A stretch of 8,544 nt of DNA from an uncultured Bacilli bacterium (GTDB taxonomy: Bacteria > Bacillota_I > Bacilli_A > RF39 > UBA660), in NCBI GenBank assembly GCA_934096785.1, contig CAKONA010000040.1, forward strand, positions 1 through 8,544, given 5' to 3'. A program made the position numbers and the translations under genes. A model generated the notes under the pieces. The model was not told the origin of the DNA. It searched no databases and saw only the letters and a program-made list of their open reading frames with translations. Shown here in pieces: positions 1-7,868 of the stretch (its first letter is position 1; each line of letters begins with the position of its first letter).

Positions 1-1193
1 GCAGGATTTTTTTTCTTGCTGAACATTTTCAATAGAATTACCTCGTTTCCTCTTTTTTTATAAGTATAGTCAGTAAACCTTTTTAAATTTCCCGTTATAT
101 ATCCATCTTCTTTATTTATTCTTATATTACTTGCAACATTTTGAATTTTATTTATTTTTATCATTCTTACTAACTCTTCTGGTATTCCTATTCCATTTGA
201 AGAGATTTTTACTACTAGTATAGTACTATTGTTTAGTTCAAAAATAATTTCAATATTTTCTTTTAATTTATTATTGGTTAAGTAACTATTCTTATATATG
301 TAACTTAATGGTTTTTCTTCAAATTTATCTATTAACTCATTTTCTTTGTTGTAAGTATTTAAATTATAGTTATTATATACATTTTGGGTATTGTTTTTAT
401 CTAAATATTCATATATATTACATTTTAATATATCAGTTTTTAGATCAATACTTGTTTCAACAGGAAGATTTGCAAAAGTATAAATACCACTTTGAGTATT
501 ATATTCTATACTTTCAAAATTACTTGGAATAGTATATTGTACTAAATAATTAGATGAAACAATTTCGTCTTCCTTTTTATCATTTAATAATTTAACGATG
601 TCTTCTTGTTCATTATAGTTGATTTTTTCTGTTTCTAAGTTAATAGTTGTAATAATATCAAATTTGTGTTCCTTTACATTAAAATTATATATAATATTGT
701 TAACACTGTCTAGTACTATGTCAAAGTAGATAGCTGTTGATTCATAGCTGAATAGTACAACTTTATTTTCATATTTATACAAGTAAATTGCCACTTGATT
801 TTCATCAGTTTCAAAAAGAAGTTTATATCCATCTATACTTGCTTTAGTAAATTTACTTTTTTCAGTATTTATTAGTTTATACTTTGGATTTTGTTCTTGA
901 ATATTATATAATACTGTATCATATATTTCATCTAATGATTTATATTGTATTTCATTTTCTAATTCATTTATTTTGATGTTTAAATCACTATTACTTTTTT
1001 TATGTACTAATTGAACTTCATTTTCACTTTTTTTAGTAATCTTCCAAGTATTGTCATATTTAAATGAATAATTATTTGTATCTACTTCTAATATCTCCTT
1101 ATTGGTATACTTAAAAATTAAAAATATACTAATTACTATGATAAGGAGAATTGCCATTATTGTTATTGTATTTTTTTTCAAAATATTTTTCAT
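1..1193 (-). CDS. Membrane-anchored extracytoplasmic protein, possible tandem PsbP/Mog1-like domains (partial, 3' end off window)
   Basis: The frame opens with ATG at 1193-1191, which overlaps the stop of the pseudo-protease gene (ATGA), and stays open for 397 codons to the window edge without a stop. A GGTGAG site lies 7 nt upstream, inside the preceding gene. The N-terminus is basic (MKNILKK) with a membrane helix at about 8-27, so the rest should be outside. Residues 41-172 start YSFKYDNTWKI and end with a strand-helix pair (NKVVLFSY then IVLDSVNNII). Residues about 215-350 repeat the layout: YLVQYTIPSNF at the start and TILVVKISS then EELVRMIKINKI at the end. This pattern, Tyr-rich opening strand to closing helix, recalls PsbP/Mog1/DcrB-like folds, but no diagnostic motif is seen and the family is unconfirmed. 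No catalytic residues are apparent. As the last visible gene of the row it may be a binding partner of the surface proteins. Confidence 0.7.
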   Translation of the reverse strand, partial: MKNILKKNTITIMAILLIIVISIFLIFKYTNKEILEVDTNNYSFKYDNTWKITKKSENEVQLVHKKSNSDLNIKINELENEIQYKSLDEIYDTVLYNIQEQNPKYKLINTEKSKFTKASIDGYKLLFETDENQVAIYLYKYENKVVLFSYESTAIYFDIVLDSVNNIIYNFNVKEHKFDIITTINLETEKINYNEQEDIVKLLNDKKEDEIVSSNYLVQYTIPSNFESIEYNTQSGIYTFANLPVETSIDLKTDILKCNIYEYLDKNNTQNVYNNYNLNTYNKENELIDKFEEKPLSYIYKNSYLTNNKLKENIEIIFELNNSTILVVKISSNGIGIPEELVRMIKINKIQNVASNIRINKEDGYITGNLKRFTDYTYKKRGNEVILLKMFSKKKNP

Positions 1194-2914
1194 AATCTCA
1201 CCATGACTATTATTAGATAGTCAAATTCCTTCATAACTACGATTCGAAATTTATTACTTTCATATATAATTTTAGAATTTGATATAATTTTTTCTGTATA
1301 TCCTTTGTTTTTTAAGTTTTCTCTATATGTTGAAGCAAATTGCATAGTGTCAACATAATTTGAAATATCATTTTTATATCTTAAACTGATAATTCCATCT
1401 TTATATATTGCTTTTACAAGTTTTAAGTCTATGTTTTCTTCTGCATTTTCTACTTTTAAATATTCATTCCATTTATCGTTAGGAACATTATTTATATTTT
1501 TTTCTTCATTATATTTTATATAATAGTTCTCTTTTGCTTTTTCAAATGATATGTATTTAATATCATTAAAATTTTCAGATGAGAACTTATTATAATATTT
1601 CTCTAATATTTCAGCATCTGTAGCAAACGCTGTACTTGCATTAAGTATTTTAGAGTTTACCATTCCAATTACATTTCCTTGATTATTAAAAATTGGACTT
1701 CCTTGTGTTTCCTCTGTTTCTACTAAAGTCATTTGAATGTCATTATTATCTTTTGATATTATAATACCTTTTGAAGCTGTTAGTCCAATTCCAAAGTTAC
1801 TGTTTAAAGTAATTACTGCTTCTTCAATATTATATTTAGCGCTTTTCTCAATTTCAACATTATTTTGACTTTTATTTTTTACTTTCAAAATAGCTATATC
1901 ATTTTCTTCATCTGCAGTCACAATGCCATCTAAAGTATAAACATTTCCAGAAAAGTCACTAATAATTATTTTTTGAGCTTTGCTCAAAGATTTTTCAATG
2001 TAATTGTAAGTAGTAGCTATTAATCCTTCATTTATAAAAAAACCATTTGCTGATGTGACTGTTCCCATATTATATACAGAATTCAAGAATACAATATTTT
2101 GCTTATTCTTGTTATAAATTTTTGTTAAAGTATTCTCTTTAATAGCATCTGCCTTACTAAAATCATATATATCTTTTAATTTTGAATTATAATCATCATT
2201 TATAGTTAATTCTCCTACTTTTTCATTACTTTTATCTGAATAACTTATTATGTCATCATTGGTTTCACCATATAAGTATAATAGCTTATATTCATCATTT
2301 AACTTTTTAAAGTAATAAAATATTTTCAGATCAGTTTTAGTTTCGATGTATTTCATAGGATTATCTACATCTTGCTTTTTTATAGTGACATTTGGTAATG
2401 AAATTGTACTTATTGCAATATCATTATTAACTATGGATACTCTTATATTCTCATATGAGTTATATTTGATTCCAAGCTCTTCTAACATTAAAAACATTCC
2501 CGGAACTGAAACTCCTGATAACAAATCATCTTGATATTCTTGACTGGTTATATCTATCCCAAGGTGAGAGTTAGGGTCCTTAGGTATTTTGGGATTATAT
2601 CTTAAATTCAAATAATCATTATGTCTTTTATAATAGTCTTCACTATTTTCAAATGTTACACTTGCATCGCCTAATAGTAGATATGTAGTTTTTTTAGTTA
2701 ATTCTGTTATTGTTTGTTTTAATTCGTAATTTTCATTATTACCACTTATAAACTCGTAATTACCATCAAGGTCAGAAAATATATCTTTTCTCTTATTTTC
2801 AAACGAAAGTGTCTCATTGTTGATTAAGATTTTTTGTGTTACTGCAATTGAAACTGTTCCCGTTATTCCTAAAAGCAACAAAGTTATTATAACTTTAATT
2901 ATTTTCTTATTCAC
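1190..2914 (-). CDS. Membrane-anchored trypsin-like pseudo-protease
   Basis: A 574-residue protein with an N-terminal membrane anchor (about 5-26) and no Lys/Arg cluster after it, so the body is probably outside. Residues 35-235 form an unrecognised mixed domain. Residues about 272-443 match the HtrA/S1C trypsin fold: GFFINEGLIATTYNYI stands where G-x-I-x-T-N-x-H-V-V is usual, ENDIAILKV at 337-345 keeps the catalytic Asp (D339), and QGSPIFNNQGNVIGMV lines up with SG[GS]P-LFN-x-x-G-x-VIG. However, the catalytic His is Asn304 and the nucleophile Ser is Gln404, so proteolysis is not expected. A further domain (about 450-574) is strand-helix-strand rich and may resemble PsbP/Mog1 folds; that is a guess. 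There is no PDZ domain. The start is GTG, with AGGA 8 nt upstream, 10 nt after the metallopeptidase gene. It may bind peptides or regulate the neighbouring peptidase. Confidence 0.8.
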   Translation of the reverse strand: MNKKIIKVIITLLLLGITGTVSIAVTQKILINNETLSFENKRKDIFSDLDGNYEFISGNNENYELKQTITELTKKTTYLLLGDASVTFENSEDYYKRHNDYLNLRYNPKIPKDPNSHLGIDITSQEYQDDLLSGVSVPGMFLMLEELGIKYNSYENIRVSIVNNDIAISTISLPNVTIKKQDVDNPMKYIETKTDLKIFYYFKKLNDEYKLLYLYGETNDDIISYSDKSNEKVGELTINDDYNSKLKDIYDFSKADAIKENTLTKIYNKNKQNIVFLNSVYNMGTVTSANGFFINEGLIATTYNYIEKSLSKAQKIIISDFSGNVYTLDGIVTADEENDIAILKVKNKSQNNVEIEKSAKYNIEEAVITLNSNFGIGLTASKGIIISKDNNDIQMTLVETEETQGSPIFNNQGNVIGMVNSKILNASTAFATDAEILEKYYNKFSSENFNDIKYISFEKAKENYYIKYNEEKNINNVPNDKWNEYLKVENAEENIDLKLVKAIYKDGIISLRYKNDISNYVDTMQFASTYRENLKNKGYTEKIISNSKIIYESNKFRIVVMKEFDYLIIVMVRL

Positions 2915-2924
2915 TTTCCTTTTC

Positions 2925-4085
2925 CTATCCTTCTATATATTTTTTTAGAACTTCAACTATGTATTTGCTGACTGTATTTGCCTTTTCCTTATTCAGATAA
3001 ACATCATGGAAAGCCTCAGCTATAGTCTCGTCATATATGTAGTCTCCAGAGCCATTCTTTGCTAAAGCATACCCGGATATTTTTCCTCTCCATTCATCAA
3101 AATTAATATTTCCATTGTCTCTTACGTAATTTTGATGTGCTTCTTCTAACATCTGTTTTGAAAAAGTACCATATCCAAAATTTCTAATAATATCATAATA
3201 GTTGTCTAATTCTTGTTCTTCTATTACTCTTATAGAAGATGTAGAATAATGATTTAATAAAGCTATGAATGATAAATAATGTCCTAATTCATGTGCAACT
3301 GGAGAATATTGCGTAGCATTTGGAGGAAAATGACCTGATTTAGAACTTGCTTCTATTGTTTGTTTAATTCTTTCTGGGTTTAAGAAATATTTTGCATTTA
3401 GTTCTACCTGCGTCTTTATTACCCATGGTCTAGTAGTATTTGTATTTGATGTTCCAAACACAAATACAGGTCTAAATAGTGCTATAATGTCAGATTCTGA
3501 CATATCTAAATTAGTAAGTGTCAGATTGGTTAAATACCCTCTTGCACCAGGATAATTTGTGTATATGTTTTCTAGCACTTTTTCTAGTTCTTTTGCAAAC
3601 TCAACATTCATTTCTTTTAAATTAACTGCTGTAATTGAATATTTTTGAATCATTCTATTTTCAATTTGCATTATTTCATTCGGATAATCCGATTGTTTTT
3701 GCTTCATTGAATCTTCAACAATCAATTTATTTGCATCATCTATATTGTTTATAGAAATTCCATAATATACATTATCAGTAATAATTGCAGTTTTGTACTT
3801 TCCCTTTGTTTTATTTGTTACTTCTTGAGTTGTTGGCGTTTTTTCAGTATTACCTTCTGGAACTTCATTACCGAAGTAATACTTATCTTGGTCTCTAAAT
3901 ATCATTATACATACTATTATCAGCATTAACATTACTACTGCTAATATAGCACTTAACTTAGTAATATTTTTTTTATTGTTTTTGTATGAAATTTCATTTT
4001 GAATATTATTTATCAATAAATTGCCACATTTATTGCAAACCTTTTGGCTTGGCATAACTTTGTTTCCACATTTATTACAAAACAT
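2925..4085 (-). CDS. Zinc-ribbon transmembrane protein with lethal-factor/MuF-like HELGH metallopeptidase domain
   Basis: A 386-residue protein of three parts. Residues 3-20 are a compact zinc ribbon (C3-x2-C6-x10-C17-x2-C20, each pair in CNKCG). A membrane helix lies at about 44-63, so the ribbon should be cytoplasmic and the remainder outside. The outer part carries H265-E-L-G-H269, the zincin motif with catalytic Glu266. About 85 residues later comes E353-TIA-E357-AF, which resembles the EFFAEAF segment holding the zinc-ligand Glu of anthrax lethal factor and the EFFAEAF-like motif of MuF-type phage peptidases. Y339 in ISGYA may match their active-site Tyr, although it lies further from the Glu than usual. 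All expected catalytic residues appear present, so an active surface peptidase is likely. Its substrate is unknown; the LPQTG protein just upstream and the pseudo-protease downstream are the obvious candidates. The gene sits 8 nt after the LPQTG gene. Confidence 0.8.
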   Translation of the reverse strand: MFCNKCGNKVMPSQKVCNKCGNLLINNIQNEISYKNNKKNITKLSAILAVVMLMLIIVCIMIFRDQDKYYFGNEVPEGNTEKTPTTQEVTNKTKGKYKTAIITDNVYYGISINNIDDANKLIVEDSMKQKQSDYPNEIMQIENRMIQKYSITAVNLKEMNVEFAKELEKVLENIYTNYPGARGYLTNLTLTNLDMSESDIIALFRPVFVFGTSNTNTTRPWVIKTQVELNAKYFLNPERIKQTIEASSKSGHFPPNATQYSPVAHELGHYLSFIALLNHYSTSSIRVIEEQELDNYYDIIRNFGYGTFSKQMLEEAHQNYVRDNGNINFDEWRGKISGYALAKNGSGDYIYDETIAEAFHDVYLNKEKANTVSKYIVEVLKKYIEG

Positions 4086-4090
4086 TTCTT

Positions 4091-4095
4091 CTCCT
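4091..4095 (-). promoter_or_regulatory. Ribosome binding site overlapping the LPQTG gene stop
   Basis: AGGAG lies 5 nt before the ATG at 4085-4083, and its first bases are part of the preceding gene's TAG stop. This fixes the start of the zinc-ribbon metallopeptidase and links translation of the two genes. Confidence 0.65.
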
Positions 4096-5710
4096 AATAA
4101 TTATTTTTTCTATATTGAATATATGAAAATGTTCCTACTCCTACAAGAGCAATTCCTAATGAAATGCATATTAAAACATTTAGTCCTGTTTGAGGTAACA
4201 TTCCATCAGCAGTTGTAGGATCTTTTCCTGAGTCATCTAAATTTACCCATTTGAAGTCTGAAGAACCATAGAAAAATAAGTTCCACAAATCTGAGTCAAC
4301 TCTAGCTTGTGCCAAAGTAACTGCTTCATTTGAAATATATTTTCCGTTTTCATCATCTGTTTTTACATATAAGAAATAATATGCATCATTTTGTAATCCT
4401 TTTAAGTTAATTATACTGTTTTTATTGTCAGCTCCAGCAATATAAGAAATTGCATGACTATTATTTAATTCTGCATTAACTAAATTGTTATAAATCCCAT
4501 CGCTTGTCTTTGCAAATGAAATTAAATCTGCAAATCCTGAAGAATCTTTGTTTTTTATTTTATTTAAAATAGACATATTAGTAATTTTGCCTACTTTTAT
4601 TTGGAATTTTCTATTGTTACTTGCTGCATGAGTAAAACATGTTACTAATTGAGTAGAGTCGCTTGATATAAATGTAAGGTTAAAAGCATCATTATATTTA
4701 GGCTCTGAGTATCTTACTAATTTTTTTCCATATACAACTATATTTTCGCTTTGACTATTACGTTTTTCAACTATTGTTACATATAAATCTTGATTTAATT
4801 CAACATATTTAGCTACCTTTTCAGTATCATTTGTATTGAATACTTTGTTGTTTGCATCATAAGTTAAGAAAATTCTTTCATCACTACTAGATGTTACATT
4901 AGGCTTATTACTATTTGATGTAATAAAAAGGTAGTATTCACTTTCACTATTTGGTGTTACATTTGATATCTGTATTGAAGCTTTAGAAATTCCATCTTTT
5001 TTTAATTCAATCTTAGCATTTGTAAAATCTGTCCATTCACCACTAGTTTCCCCTTGCTCTTCTCTAATAACAGATGAATATACTTCCATATCATAATACG
5101 TATTTGTTCCATTTGTTATTTTTACCCATAAAACAAAATGAATAGTTCCAGAATAGTCAGTAAAATCCAAATTTACATTGTTTGAAGAATCTGTTGCTTT
5201 CCATGAATTTGTATAATCTGGTATTAACGCTATTAGTTCGCTTTGTAAGTTAGTTATTTTAGAATTAGCTGTATTATAGAATTGTTCATAATCTTGATAC
5301 GCTGTTGTATATTTGTTATATGCTTCTGTTATCTCTTCCTCAGTAGCTGTTCCACTATTTTTTAATGTTTCATAAGCTTCTTTTGATGAACTTACATTTT
5401 TTTCTTTTTCTTTTAAGGTATTAGTATTAGTTTCTATACAATTAGATAATTCCTTTTGTTTACTTTCTATGGCTTGTAATTTACTTTGTGTAATATCTAT
5501 TTTTTGATATGAAACGCTATATCCACTAGTGCTAGTTGATAATTCAATTTTTCCTGTACCTTTTCTGTTTTGTACTCTAATTTCACTAGGCAATGTAATA
5601 TAATTTTTTGGGTCTAATTCTCCACTATAAGCTGTTACCCTCACAAAACTTAATGTTATTAAAAATGTTATAATTGTTAAAATACTTCCTATTATTAATT
5701 TGTTTTTCAT
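4094..5710 (-). CDS. Sortase-anchored LPQTG surface protein with coiled-coil insertion
   Basis: A 538-residue wall-anchored protein. The N-terminus has a basic start, a hydrophobic stretch (about 5-20) and a plausible signal-peptidase site after RVTA (27). The C-terminus has a full sorting signal: LPQTG at 505-509, a membrane helix at 511-528 and the basic tail YRKNNY. Sortase should cleave between T and G and attach the protein to peptidoglycan. Between these lie beta-rich, Ser/Thr/Asn-rich regions. Residues about 72-165 form a long Glu/Lys-rich helical hairpin that seems to be inserted into the first beta domain (strands at 50-70 and 180-212). A later domain (about 340-465) contains FNLTFISS, RKFQIKVGKI and YYFLYVKTDD strands. 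I do not recognise a named ligand-binding family. Its place directly after the VWA/TPR genes suggests it is a client or partner of that module. It could equally be an adhesin carried in the same operon. Confidence 0.85.
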   Translation of the reverse strand: MKNKLIIGSILTIITFLITLSFVRVTAYSGELDPKNYITLPSEIRVQNRKGTGKIELSTSTSGYSVSYQKIDITQSKLQAIESKQKELSNCIETNTNTLKEKEKNVSSSKEAYETLKNSGTATEEEITEAYNKYTTAYQDYEQFYNTANSKITNLQSELIALIPDYTNSWKATDSSNNVNLDFTDYSGTIHFVLWVKITNGTNTYYDMEVYSSVIREEQGETSGEWTDFTNAKIELKKDGISKASIQISNVTPNSESEYYLFITSNSNKPNVTSSSDERIFLTYDANNKVFNTNDTEKVAKYVELNQDLYVTIVEKRNSQSENIVVYGKKLVRYSEPKYNDAFNLTFISSDSTQLVTCFTHAASNNRKFQIKVGKITNMSILNKIKNKDSSGFADLISFAKTSDGIYNNLVNAELNNSHAISYIAGADNKNSIINLKGLQNDAYYFLYVKTDDENGKYISNEAVTLAQARVDSDLWNLFFYGSSDFKWVNLDDSGKDPTTADGMLPQTGLNVLICISLGIALVGVGTFSYIQYRKNNY

Positions 5711-5715
5711 TTTTT

Positions 5716-5721
5716 CCTCCT
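5716..5721 (-). promoter_or_regulatory. Strong ribosome binding site of the LPQTG protein gene
   Basis: A consensus AGGAGG on the minus strand, 5 nt from the ATG at 5710-5708, is the strongest such site in the window. This suits an abundant surface protein. The 33-nt gap holds no hairpin and no clear -10/-35 pair. Confidence 0.7.
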
Positions 5722-5743
5722 ATTTTCTAAATAAAATAAATTT

Positions 5744-6427
5744 CTACCAATTCTTCCCGTTTGAATCATAATCATAGTTGTAATATCTAAATTGTTCTTC
5801 TACATTTCTTTGTTCTTTTGTTGCTTCTTCTTTTATATCTCGTATTTTGGTTTCGATATCTTCAATTTTATCATTAGTTTTGTTATCATCTTTTTCATCG
5901 GGGTCTTTGCCGTCTGTTTGATTATTTTGCAGTTTCTTAAGTCTATTTATTTCTTTTTGAATGTCTTTTTTTAGCTGTTGTGCATTTTGATTATGACCAT
6001 TATTATCATTCTTATTTGCGCATCCTTCTTCTGTCAGAACATTTATTGCCGACTCATATGTATCTATTGCATTTTTTATACTTTCTTGTTTACTTTCATC
6101 TAATTTAACTGTCTTGCATAATGCTAATGCATAGTTTATTCTAATATTACACTTTTTATATTTAGGCACTATATAGCTTAAAGCTTTTTGATATTCTTTT
6201 ATTGCACCTTCATATTCGCCATTTTGATAAAGTATGTTTCCATAATTATAATTTGAGACATAGCTTTGTGGAAAATTAAAATAAGTTAATGCTTTAGCTT
6301 TACTAACTAGATATTTTCCCTCTTCATATTTGGTTATTAAAATATTATTATTTATCGTATTATACAGTAATTTTAATGTCATTAATATCAAAAAAATATA
6401 TATTACAATTAATATTTTTCTTTTCAT
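5744..6427 (-). CDS. BatC-like membrane-anchored TPR protein
   Basis: A 227-residue protein with a basic N-terminus (MKRK) and one membrane helix at about 5-22, leaving the rest outside. Two tetratricopeptide-like helical pairs follow. The clearest spans about 56-89, with YNYGNILYQNGEYEGAIKEY matching the TPR pattern of small residues and a terminal G-x-Y/F-x-x-A. The second spans about 95-130. A GCA...GHN..AQQLKKDI segment follows (135-156), then a highly charged Lys/Asp/Asn-rich region (165-210), probably helical or disordered, ending in an aromatic-rich tail (YYNYDYD...W). TPRs are protein-binding scaffolds; in Bat loci the TPR protein follows the two VWA genes and is thought to work with them. 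Length and position suit BatC, but the sequence assignment is by architecture only. It is 33 nt from the next gene, the widest gap in the window. Confidence 0.75.
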   Translation of the reverse strand: MKRKILIVIYIFLILMTLKLLYNTINNNILITKYEEGKYLVSKAKALTYFNFPQSYVSNYNYGNILYQNGEYEGAIKEYQKALSYIVPKYKKCNIRINYALALCKTVKLDESKQESIKNAIDTYESAINVLTEEGCANKNDNNGHNQNAQQLKKDIQKEINRLKKLQNNQTDGKDPDEKDDNKTNDKIEDIETKIRDIKEEATKEQRNVEEQFRYYNYDYDSNGKNW

Positions 6428-7452
6428 TATAATCTCCTCTTTTGAAGTATAAAATTCATTATCAACAAAATTGCTAATGGTATTGCAAAATAGTAATATA
6501 TATCTTGATAAGAACTTGATTTTTCTTCATTAGTCTGAGAAACTGAGATTTGTTGTTTTATATCTTTTAATTTATAATCGATGTTTGATGTTTTACTCAT
6601 CTGTATATAATCAAGTCCTAGATCTGTTGCAATTTGTTTTAGATTTTTTTCATCTAGTTTTGAGATTGCGGTTACATAATAATTATTATCGTCATAATAA
6701 TGTAAATAATAATATTCACTACTTGTATCTTCATCATTAAGACTATTTATCATTTTTCCACCTTCTGTTGTTCCATATCCTAGAACTGCACCATCTGATA
6801 TATACTGTTTTATATTTGAAAAGGAACTCAAATTTTCATTTTCTTTTGTAATTTCCCCATCAGTTACAAAAAATACTACAACTTTTTTCTTTTCTTCTTG
6901 TCTTTCACTTTCATCCTTTAATACTTTTTCTAATGTTTCTTTTACCAAATTCATAGAAGTTCCTTTTGCGCTAAAATCATTTATAGTATTTATAGACTTT
7001 AACTCTGCTTGTACCATATCTGAGTCTGTGGTGAAAGGAATAACTCTTTTAGCTTCATTATCAAACGTAATAATTGAAAACTTACATCCTGACAGCTCAT
7101 CCACTATATTACAGCAATCATTTATAACACCTTCTAGCCTTTCATTGTTTCCATTATAATCTAGTGCTCTCATGCTTACGCTTGTATCTATGACAAACAA
7201 AACAGATAAGTCTGAATTCATAATTGGTAATTCACCATTTGGAAGCATAAATCTCAAATTTATAATAAATAACAAAATAACTATTATCAATTTAGTAATA
7301 ATATTTATAATATATTTTTTGTCATTCTTGTAAATTTTATGTTGTTTCTTTCCTAATTTTTCTCTCAGCTGTCTACCGTATATTATATATATAATTAAAA
7401 ATATGCAAATAATCGTCATAAGCCAAATTGGAATTATTGGATTTACTATCAT
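6427..7452 (-). CDS. BatB-like VWA-domain membrane protein
   Basis: An intact 341-residue VWA membrane protein, the usual length for BatA/BatB. Membrane helices are predicted at about 6-25, 48-68 and 319-336. The strongly basic loop 27-46 and the C-terminal QKRRL should be cytoplasmic, placing the VWA domain (about 82-300) outside the membrane. The MIDAS is complete: D89-T-S91-V-S93, T165 in GTSMN, and D198 in VTDGE, so divalent-metal binding is expected. Adjacent cysteines C113-C114 and C123 lie in the domain. The ATG overlaps the stop of the preceding VWA gene (ATGA), and AAAAGG lies upstream. The stop overlaps the TPR gene start (TAATG). Paired VWA proteins followed by a TPR protein are the core of Bat loci, which associate with MoxR ATPases and are linked in some bacteria to aerotolerance or envelope stress. 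That role here is inference from gene order and architecture. Confidence 0.88.
   Translation of the reverse strand: MIVNPIIPIWLMTIICIFLIIYIIYGRQLREKLGKKQHKIYKNDKKYIINIITKLIIVILLFIINLRFMLPNGELPIMNSDLSVLFVIDTSVSMRALDYNGNNERLEGVINDCCNIVDELSGCKFSIITFDNEAKRVIPFTTDSDMVQAELKSINTINDFSAKGTSMNLVKETLEKVLKDESERQEEKKKVVVFFVTDGEITKENENLSSFSNIKQYISDGAVLGYGTTEGGKMINSLNDEDTSSEYYYLHYYDDNNYYVTAISKLDEKNLKQIATDLGLDYIQMSKTSNIDYKLKDIKQQISVSQTNEEKSSSYQDIYYYFAIPLAILLIMNFILQKRRL
6434..6439 (-). promoter_or_regulatory. Ribosome binding site of the TPR gene
   Basis: GAGGAG on the minus strand, 6 nt before the ATG at 6427-6425, lies within the last codons of the second VWA gene. With the TAATG overlap it allows both re-initiation and direct loading. 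Confidence 0.6.
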
Positions 7453-7868
7453 AATTTAAGCCTTTTCTCTATAATAATTAAAGTTGTAAATAATATTGTT
7501 ATAGTTATAAAACTAACCTGTGGATGATCTGTTATATATGTTTTTGGGCTTGTCTTTAATAATGATGTTTTTGTTTCTTTTATTTCCTTAACTATGTTTG
7601 AAGTCATTTGTTCCAGATTTCCTGTATAAAATTTTCCTCCTGCTTGGTTTTCTATTGCCTTTTTATATGAAGCAATCTTTTCTTCTGAGGTATATCGGTT
7701 CATTTCAACTGTCGGGCAATAAGCATATACATTTACATTATATTGTTTGCAGAGGCTACAGGCTTCTTCAAGTGAAACTGTTTCTGTTCCATCCACATCA
7801 TTGTCTGTTACAAAAATAATTATTCTAGTTCTTTCTTTATCTTTTTTTAAATTTGGAAATGAAAACAA
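7449..7868 (-). CDS. BatA-like VWA membrane protein, 3' part of a frameshifted gene
   Basis: This frame supplies the missing second half of the VWA protein before it. It opens with FSFPNLKKDKERTR, then a beta strand ending in TDND (residues 21-24), whose first Asp is the third MIDAS ligand. The Rossmann-like remainder follows, with YNVNVYAYCP near 44-53, and then a C-terminal membrane helix at about 117-134 with a basic tail (EKRLKL). The nominal start at 7868 is TTG with no convincing ribosome binding site, and a TAG lies ten bases upstream in the same frame. An independent start is therefore unlikely, and the segment should be read joined to 7837-8502, giving about 347 residues, close to the 341 of the neighbouring VWA protein. 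Its TGA stop overlaps the next ATG (ATGA), so translational coupling to the second VWA gene depends on ribosomes reaching this frame. Confidence 0.8.
   Translation of the reverse strand: MFSFPNLKKDKERTRIIIFVTDNDVDGTETVSLEEACSLCKQYNVNVYAYCPTVEMNRYTSEEKIASYKKAIENQAGGKFYTGNLEQMTSNIVKEIKETKTSLLKTSPKTYITDHPQVSFITITILFTTLIIIEKRLKL

Noticed and set aside
308..532. Plus-strand open frame of 74 codons rich in Tyr, Phe and Leu
   Set aside because: It lies opposite a long open minus-strand gene, has no ribosome binding site and has the composition expected of an AT-rich complement.
2346..2534. Plus-strand open frame of 62 codons
   Set aside because: It is antisense to the well-supported pseudo-protease gene, with no start signal and no recognisable domain.
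4021..4218. Plus-strand open frame of 65 codons spanning a gene junction
   Set aside because: It is the complement of the zinc ribbon and the sorting signal, both clearly real on the minus strand.
5711..5743. Internal promoter or terminator between the TPR and LPQTG genes
   Set aside because: The 33-nt gap is only AT-rich, with no hairpin, no T-run after a stem and no -35/-10 pair; it holds just the ribosome binding site.
5792..5974. Plus-strand Phe-rich frame resembling a small membrane protein
   Set aside because: It is the complement of the Lys/Glu-rich tail of the TPR protein; Lys codons read backwards give Phe, so the hydrophobicity is an artefact.
7598..7819. Plus-strand open frame of 73 codons
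   Set aside because: It is antisense to the second half of the first VWA gene, with no supporting signal.
7842..7848. A7 run as a programmed -1 ribosomal frameshift site
   Set aside because: A -1 slip would enter the third frame, not the +1 frame that carries the rest of the VWA domain. Transcript slippage or a DNA indel remains possible.
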